Source of the DNA: Euryodendron excelsum
Taxonomy: Eukaryota; Streptophyta; Magnoliopsida; Ericales; Pentaphylacaceae
Assembly (NCBI GenBank): GCA_033060915.1
Contig: CM065378.1
Coordinates: 31,570,501 to 31,634,500, forward strand
DNA: 64,000 bases
Direction of reading: 5' to 3'
The number at the start of each line of letters is the position of its first letter. Position 1 is the first letter of the stretch. Both the position numbers and the translations under genes were made by a program. The notes under the pieces were generated by a model. The model saw only the letters and a list, made by a program, of their open reading frames with translations, searched no databases and had not been told where the DNA came from. This document shows, in pieces, positions 58,590 through 64,000 of this stretch.

Positions 58590-58798
58590 TTGTTGGCCTG
58601 CTTTCAGTTCTTGTGGACTGGAAAGTTAATATTCTTATATAAAGGAAAGAGATTAGGGTTCAAAACTTTTTTGTTATGTTTTAAACTCTGAGGATGGAGG
58701 AAAGTGAGTAGTCTAGTTATGGAGTCCTCTAGAAAGTGTAGTAGGCACTTAGATAGAGAGAGACCACTGGAGGTAGAGAGGGTGAGAGCTGAAGTGGT

Positions 58799-58866
<68 letters not shown>

Positions 58867-59587
58867 CAGAGGTGGTGAACCAAAGCCTTTGAGTCACCAA
58901 TGGAGCTTGCTTTTTGCATGAAGACGAAGGTGGAGGAGGTCCATTATTTATAGGATAGTTGACACTTGGAGGCTAACTCACCAAAGCGTGACATTGTCAT
59001 GTAACCGAGCAGCAATAAGGAGGCAAGTGGAACCCTCTTCATGGCCAACAATCTGGAGTAAAATGCACAACTGGTCACTGAAATCCTCAAAGGACTTGGG
59101 GATCGTAGATGTGGTCAGATGTGCTCCTCAAGTACAGGGGGAGTATGGAGTGTAACAAGTGTCATTGTCTTCACTAGGAAAATGCCTTCTTACGGAAGTC
59201 TCTCTAAGACCAGTCAAGACGCAAAACTGCCAAATGAGAGGACAAGCACCTTGAAGAATCCTCAAATCTAACTGCCCAGCCACATATCCCATGAGGTCAG
59301 TCAAGCACCCCATGACCATGACACCAACCCCAAGGGGCTCCCCAGGCCCTGCTCCCGACCTAAGCTAGCCTGAAAGCATCAACATGCTTTTAGGAGACAA
59401 CATTGGAGAAGAGGCCAAGGCATAGGAGAGGCATGCTCCCGTAGAGTGCCACTAAAGAGAGCTGAGGATACAGAGCATGCATCACAAGCAGGGAAGATGA
59501 CGTGCTCAGGCAAAAATTTGCTCAGCCGAGGGATGCATCGAGCGCATCTAGATGAGCAGACCAGCGACCGTTAAGCATCCCACTACA
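58590..59587 (-). repeat. possible solo LTR or GC-richer insertion
   Basis: The part 58900-59600 is clearly richer in G and C than its surroundings. On the minus strand it begins TGTAGTGG at 59587 and has a TATA box CTATAAATAA at about 58945-58954 in the right orientation, as LTRs do. Its far end could be the ...CAACA at about 58591. I found no matching target duplication, so this is tentative. Confidence 0.35.
58801..58864. repeat. (GA)32 microsatellite
   Basis: Thirty-two uninterrupted GA units. On the minus strand the run creates a poly Leu-Ser frame that is not a gene. Confidence 0.97.
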
Positions 59588-60788
59588 GACATATAATTCC
59601 TTTATTAAATTGTAGTAAATGTCGTTTTATTTCGACAATCATTAATATATATTTATGCTGCCATTATGACAGCAGGGCCAATCCGAGCTTACCAGACGGT
59701 TAAACTGGTCTCCTTTCCTGCATAAAGAATGGTCCAGGTTCAAAAGCATTGGTGCATAAAACTATTTATATGGAAGACTAAGTTACCTGCCACTGATTTA
59801 AACATGAAAGAGACAGAAATAAGAGACTCTAAAATAGCTAGAATATCTATTCATTATTCCAAACTTTTCTGATCCCTCAGATGTTGGGAGATTCTCCTCC
59901 CAATATAAAGGTAAAAGAAATCCTTATTATTCAGCAGAAAATACACAAACTTCAAATTTTCCAAGAAAGACGCCAAGAAGAAAAATAAAGCAGTGGTAAA
60001 AACTCAAACCCACAAATAAATACCTTAGAAGCTGTAATCTCTAAATGTTCAATATTACCTGCATCCATAAACGGAAGTGAGTTTCCTCCTTATCCAGAAG
60101 TTGATTCACCGGATCTCTTCTTTCGATCCACTAAGAGTGTGATTCCCTATATATCCTCTCATCTTCGTGCCTTTGGTGCTGCCCTGGGAAATCAATTGCA
60201 GCATATTCTTTTTAAAAAAAGTTCAAATGAAGTAATGATAAAAGTGTTTAGTGAGCTTTTTATCTGAAGGCTCTTGAAGCATTTGATTATACATGTATCC
60301 CTGCAAAAAGAATTTTATTGGTAAACAAAATCGCTCTCTGAGTAGTGGATAGTCACCAGTTCAACAGCAGATTTCCTTCTTAGTGGTTTTCCACCTTTCA
60401 TGGAGTGTAATAGGCTCATCAAAATCCATCTTGGATAGCTGTCAGCCAAAGCAGGGCATCAAAGCCCCATGGAGGTAACCATAAAGCCACTTGCGGCAGG
60501 TACTAATGCAGATAAACTAATTATGTGCCAGTGTACCAAATCAAAGTAAGAGCACCAGGATTGTGGATGCCACCATGATGCTTGACTGTTTCATGTATCT
60601 CATTGTTAAAGTTCGACTGTAGGCCCCAATCCCAGATTAAAGCAACAAGCATGTTACTTATCCTACAAAACCAGTAACCCAGAAAACAATTATATTTACT
60701 AAAACAAGTTGAGTATAGACATGGTTCAATGTTAAGTAAATAATATGTAATGTACCAATTCAAAACCCAACCTTCACAAGTTCCCTTG
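59588..60788. other. 3' region of the PPR gene
   Basis: No recognisable frame. It lies directly downstream (minus sense) of the PPR stop codon and probably includes its 3' UTR. Confidence 0.4.
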
Positions 60789-63323
60789 TCATTCATTATT
60801 TATAACAGTTGACGGCTGCTGCCACCCATGAATTAATGTGGTGTACGTGATTTCATCTAAAGCTACTCCTTTCTGAGACATTTGATTGCATATTTTAAAA
60901 CCTTCCTCCACCTTCCCTTCCTTGCAAAACCCATTGGTCAACGCATTGTAAGTGACAGTATCTGGGACAATGCCCTTTTCTACCATCTCAGCAAGAAGCT
61001 TAGCAGCTTCTTTCACATTGCCTGACTTACAGTACCCATCAATCATGACAGTGTAAGTAATTTTATTTGGGTTTATATTATACAAAGACATCTCCTGCAA
61101 AATGTTCCCCAGCTTATCCATCTGACCTAGCTTACAGTAACCACCTATAAGGGCAGTATAACAAATTACATTTGGCAACAACCCCTCCTTTCTCATTTGA
61201 TCAATAAGCTGCTTTGCATCATGAATATGGCCAATATTGCACAACCCATGTATCAGAGAAGAATACGTGGCAGGAGTTGGTGGAATGCCCCTGCTTATCA
61301 TGTCATCACGAAGTTTAAAGGCTTGCATCGTATTACCATTTTTACAGTAGCCACTAATAAGTGTATTGTAAACAACAGAATTAAGTTCCATATTCTGGCT
61401 TAGCAACTCATCAAAAAGATTTTTCCCCTCTTCCATTTTTTCAGCTTTACAATACCCATCTATCATGACCCCATATGTATAAACATCTGGGACCAGATGA
61501 TTCCTTTTGCACTCATTCCAAAGCATCACAGCTTCATCCATCTTACCCACATTACATAACCCATGTATCAGCAAATTGTAGGTGAAAGTATCTGGATCAA
61601 TTCCTCGTTTTAGCATCTCTTCCCTTAGCTTAAAACCTTCCTCCAATTTCCCCTCTCTGCAACACCCCGATATAAGTGTGTTGTATGTAATCCTATCCAA
61701 CTGCAAACCTCGCTCTAGCATCTCCTTGAGAAGTCTCACAGCCTCAGGCCTGTTGCCTGCTTCACAAAGACCATGAATAAGAGCATTTGACGTCACTGTA
61801 TTAGGTGGAAATCCTTTCTCCACTAGCCTAAACCAGAGGTCAACCACCTCTGAATGCTTACCCTCCCTACAAAGCCCACCAACTAATGTAGTCAGCAACC
61901 CATCATTTGGCCTTAAATTTCTCAGTAGCATTTCCATAATGAATCCAAGGGCAGTGTCTAACCTAGAATTTGTACAAAGCCAGTGAATAACTGAAGTGAA
62001 AGCACCAGTATTTATAGATAATCCCCTTGCTAGCATCTCCTCCAAAAGCTGCTGGGATTTGTCCATCTCATTGATCTTACAGTAACCCTGGATAAGCGAA
62101 TTGAAAGTAACTGAATTGGGAATAAACCCCTTGGAGACCATAGCATCCCTTACCTTCAATGCATTCTTAACATTTCCCATTTTACAATACCCATCAATTA
62201 GCGTGTTATAGACAACCTCATTTGGGACAAAACTCTTCTCTGTCATTTCTTTCAAAATACTATTGGCTTCATCAAATTTTTCCAACTTCATTAAACCATT
62301 AATAAGGACACTGTACGTGATCAGACTTGGGTTCACGCCATTCTTCATCATTTTCTCTTTTAACTTGAAAGCCTCATCTAAATCTCCATTCCTACAAAGC
62401 CCATGCATAACATTATTATAAGTAACGACGTTAGGAGAAACACCCATCTCCTCCATTTTAAGAAACAACCCCATTGCATCTTTAACCTTGCCTCCCTTGC
62501 AAAATGCATTAATTGCAGTGCTAAACAAGTAAACATCGGGTAAAATACCTTGGCAAATAATGTCAAAAACCTTATAACTCTTCTGAAGCTCATTAACCTT
62601 CACAAGTGAACTCAATAGAAAATTACAAGTCTTCAAAGACGGATACATACCCTTACTTGTCAATAACCAAAACACTTCCAGCGCAATATCAAAACCCACA
62701 TTTTTGAATTGGGTACAGTAAACATGAATCAACAAATCAAATGTCTGAACGCTAAGAGCAGACTCTGACACCCAATTCAGCTCAGCCAATGCAATGGCTA
62801 TCTCAAGGTGCCTATTCTTGGGGTTATTAAATGAAACGGGCAGCTTCCGATCAATTAACCGAATCAAAAGCAATCGAGCGGGCGCAACAAAATTCGAACA
62901 AATAAGCAAACGAATCAAAAGACAATAAGATCGAACAGTGAATCGGAAACCACAAGAATCAGATGCGAAATTAAAGAAATTCAAAACAGTTTTCGGGTTC
63001 ACGGAGAACCGAATGATGAAGAAAAGGCTATCGAATTGGTGTGGAGACAAATGGGCGAGAATGTCTTTACATTTAGAGGAATCTAGAGATTGCTTTGAAA
63101 GGATTGAAGTTACCAAAGCGACAAAACTTTGATCAAAAGCCTTCGGTTGCTGCCGGTGCTGCAATGGCGGTCGTGGACGCTCTGGTTGGTGTGCAGGTTG
63201 TTGGTTTAGCTGTTGGTCTTGGCGGGCACTGGAGGTCTCGCAGGTTAAGGGGCGTGTGATATGTGAGAAGATTGGAGCGGGTTTGGTGAATGAGAGCCTT
63301 CTTAAACTCATTGGTCCGTACAT
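60789..63323 (-). CDS. P-class pentatricopeptide repeat protein (At4g19440-like)
   Basis: PPR proteins bind organelle RNA in a sequence-specific way and affect its splicing, stability or translation. The reading frame is open from 63566 to the stop at 60789 without introns. I start at the Met at 63323, giving 844 residues: the 81 codons before it are made of a GA run and GGC/GGT repeats, as in a leader, while M-Y-G-P-M-S-L-R-R-L starts an Arg/Ser-rich organelle-targeting peptide. The next Met, at 63311, is an alternative. Sixteen P-type repeats of exactly 35 residues follow each other without gaps in the last 581 residues, with one diverged repeat before them and a 21-residue partial one at the end. 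There is no E, DYW or SMR domain. The wording of the repeats is close to Arabidopsis At4g19440, from memory. No break was seen. Confidence 0.95.
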   Translation of the reverse strand: MYGPMSLRRLSFTKPAPIFSHITRPLTCETSSARQDQQLNQQPAHQPERPRPPLQHRQQPKAFDQSFVALVTSILSKQSLDSSKCKDILAHLSPHQFDSLFFIIRFSVNPKTVLNFFNFASDSCGFRFTVRSYCLLIRLLICSNFVAPARLLLIRLIDRKLPVSFNNPKNRHLEIAIALAELNWVSESALSVQTFDLLIHVYCTQFKNVGFDIALEVFWLLTSKGMYPSLKTCNFLLSSLVKVNELQKSYKVFDIICQGILPDVYLFSTAINAFCKGGKVKDAMGLFLKMEEMGVSPNVVTYNNVMHGLCRNGDLDEAFKLKEKMMKNGVNPSLITYSVLINGLMKLEKFDEANSILKEMTEKSFVPNEVVYNTLIDGYCKMGNVKNALKVRDAMVSKGFIPNSVTFNSLIQGYCKINEMDKSQQLLEEMLARGLSINTGAFTSVIHWLCTNSRLDTALGFIMEMLLRNLRPNDGLLTTLVGGLCREGKHSEVVDLWFRLVEKGFPPNTVTSNALIHGLCEAGNRPEAVRLLKEMLERGLQLDRITYNTLISGCCREGKLEEGFKLREEMLKRGIDPDTFTYNLLIHGLCNVGKMDEAVMLWNECKRNHLVPDVYTYGVMIDGYCKAEKMEEGKNLFDELLSQNMELNSVVYNTLISGYCKNGNTMQAFKLRDDMISRGIPPTPATYSSLIHGLCNIGHIHDAKQLIDQMRKEGLLPNVICYTALIGGYCKLGQMDKLGNILQEMSLYNINPNKITYTVMIDGYCKSGNVKEAAKLLAEMVEKGIVPDTVTYNALTNGFCKEGKVEEGFKICNQMSQKGVALDEITYTTLIHGWQQPSTVINNE

Positions 63324-64000
63324 ATATGTGCGTATATGCCAGAGAAGGAACTTCGATTTTGGGTTTTGTTTCTTTTCTTTGCTCAGAGTGAATGGCGCTT
63401 TGATGATAGTGGCGGCGGCGAAGGTGGTGGTGGTGGTGGCGACGACGCCATGAGTCGTTGAGAGGAGCAAAAGGGTCCACGAGAGAGAGAGAGAGAGAGG
63501 GTCTGTGTTTTTCCCTAACGTTTGGGTATTTCTGTTTTGGGTTTTGGCTCTGCCGCAGCAGGGCAAAGACGAAATTGAAATCAGGGTTCGAGGATAGGGA
63601 TGACAAGGGAGAAAGACAGGACTTGGGCTCTAGACATGGGGCTGAAATAGATCAGGCTCGACGTGCACCCTTTTTTAGAATTTGTGGATTAGCTTTTTCA
63701 CCTGTTTTTTTTAATTATTATTCGGGATTTTACTCTCTTTTGGTTTTGCGTTTAGATTTGGTATCGTTCGCTTCAGACATATATGTATGTTTATTCAAAA
63801 GATTTTTAATTCAACAAATTTTGTTACAATCCATTTGGTAAAGCTTATATTAATCTTTCTTGAAGTTTCGAAATCAGGCACTACCAAGACACTCCTTGCT
63901 AAAAAAAAATGGCAAATAAGTCTCCTACAATTAGCATATGTTAAGAATATAACCGTTATTGTCTGGATTAACGAAATAAAACTATTCTATCCTTGGGTAC
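63324..64000. other. promoter and leader of the PPR gene
   Basis: Contains a GA run at about 63480-63499, seen in many plant leaders, and GGC/GGT repeats at 63411-63449. Upstream of 63600 the sequence turns AT-rich. Frames on the plus strand here are antisense by-products. Confidence 0.5.

Noticed and set aside
58604..58900. 98-codon minus-strand frame with poly Leu-Ser
   Set aside because: It is the translation of the (GA)32 tract.
1..64000. CRISPR arrays, bacterial operons, integrons or phage
   Set aside because: Spliced genes and plant retrotransposons show plant nuclear DNA. The regular repeats seen are tandem or transposon-derived and lack spacer organisation.

Overview
This window is nuclear DNA of a dicot plant, probably a perennial with an ordinary AT-rich, transposon-laden genome. 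The basis is spliced genes with plant-type GT-AG introns, plant-specific gene families (a P-class PPR protein, pectin acetylesterase, potato inhibitor I, an S-domain receptor kinase relic) and a dense set of plant transposons. I cannot name the species. Only four genes look intact: a 12-exon pectin acetylesterase (20208-24342, minus; all exons could be joined in frame to 399 residues), a single-exon 142-residue protein of unknown function (44890-45318, plus), a two-exon potato inhibitor I-type protein of 100 residues (54572-55000, plus) with a broken tandem copy behind it, and an intronless PPR protein of about 844 residues (60789-63323, minus).

Layout. 1-2.9 kb: transposon debris (CACTA-like motif, LINE RNase H relic, hairpin). 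2.95-11.5 kb: a decayed minus-strand Ty3/gypsy element (3' LTR, truncated pol, gag) that carries other repeats. 12.4-14.8 kb: a receptor-kinase pseudogene cut by another fragment of the same LTR. 16.5-18.6 kb: a Mutator-like element with a perfect 10-bp target duplication, then a small hAT element. 20-24.6 kb: pectin acetylesterase. 25.6-41 kb: three direct copies of an uncharacterised unit of about 2.7 kb. Copy 1 holds a Tourist-like MITE and copy 3 holds two solo LTRs. Between copies 2 and 3 sits a defective Copia element split by a second Mutator-like element. 42.8-46.1 kb: MITEs, an hAT element and the 142-residue gene. 46.3-52.8 kb: a full-length but dead Copia element with an inverted LTR replacing part of its reverse transcriptase. 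53.1-56.7 kb: an hAT element, a SINE, the inhibitor gene and its pseudogene, and another hAT element. 58.1-59.6 kb: a Tourist-like MITE, a (GA)32 tract and a GC-richer block. 60.8-63.3 kb: the PPR gene.

The genes do not form a pathway. Pectin acetylesterase acts in the cell wall, the inhibitor would act on serine proteases, and the PPR protein would bind RNA in mitochondria or plastids. The strongest signals lie in the mobile DNA. For about ten elements I could read both ends and matching target-site duplications directly. The triplicated unit gives natural empty sites that confirm three of the insertions. I found no clear novel biological system; the best candidates for new biology are the triplicated unit, the two Mutator-like elements with different interiors, the 142-residue gene and the altered loop of the protease inhibitor.
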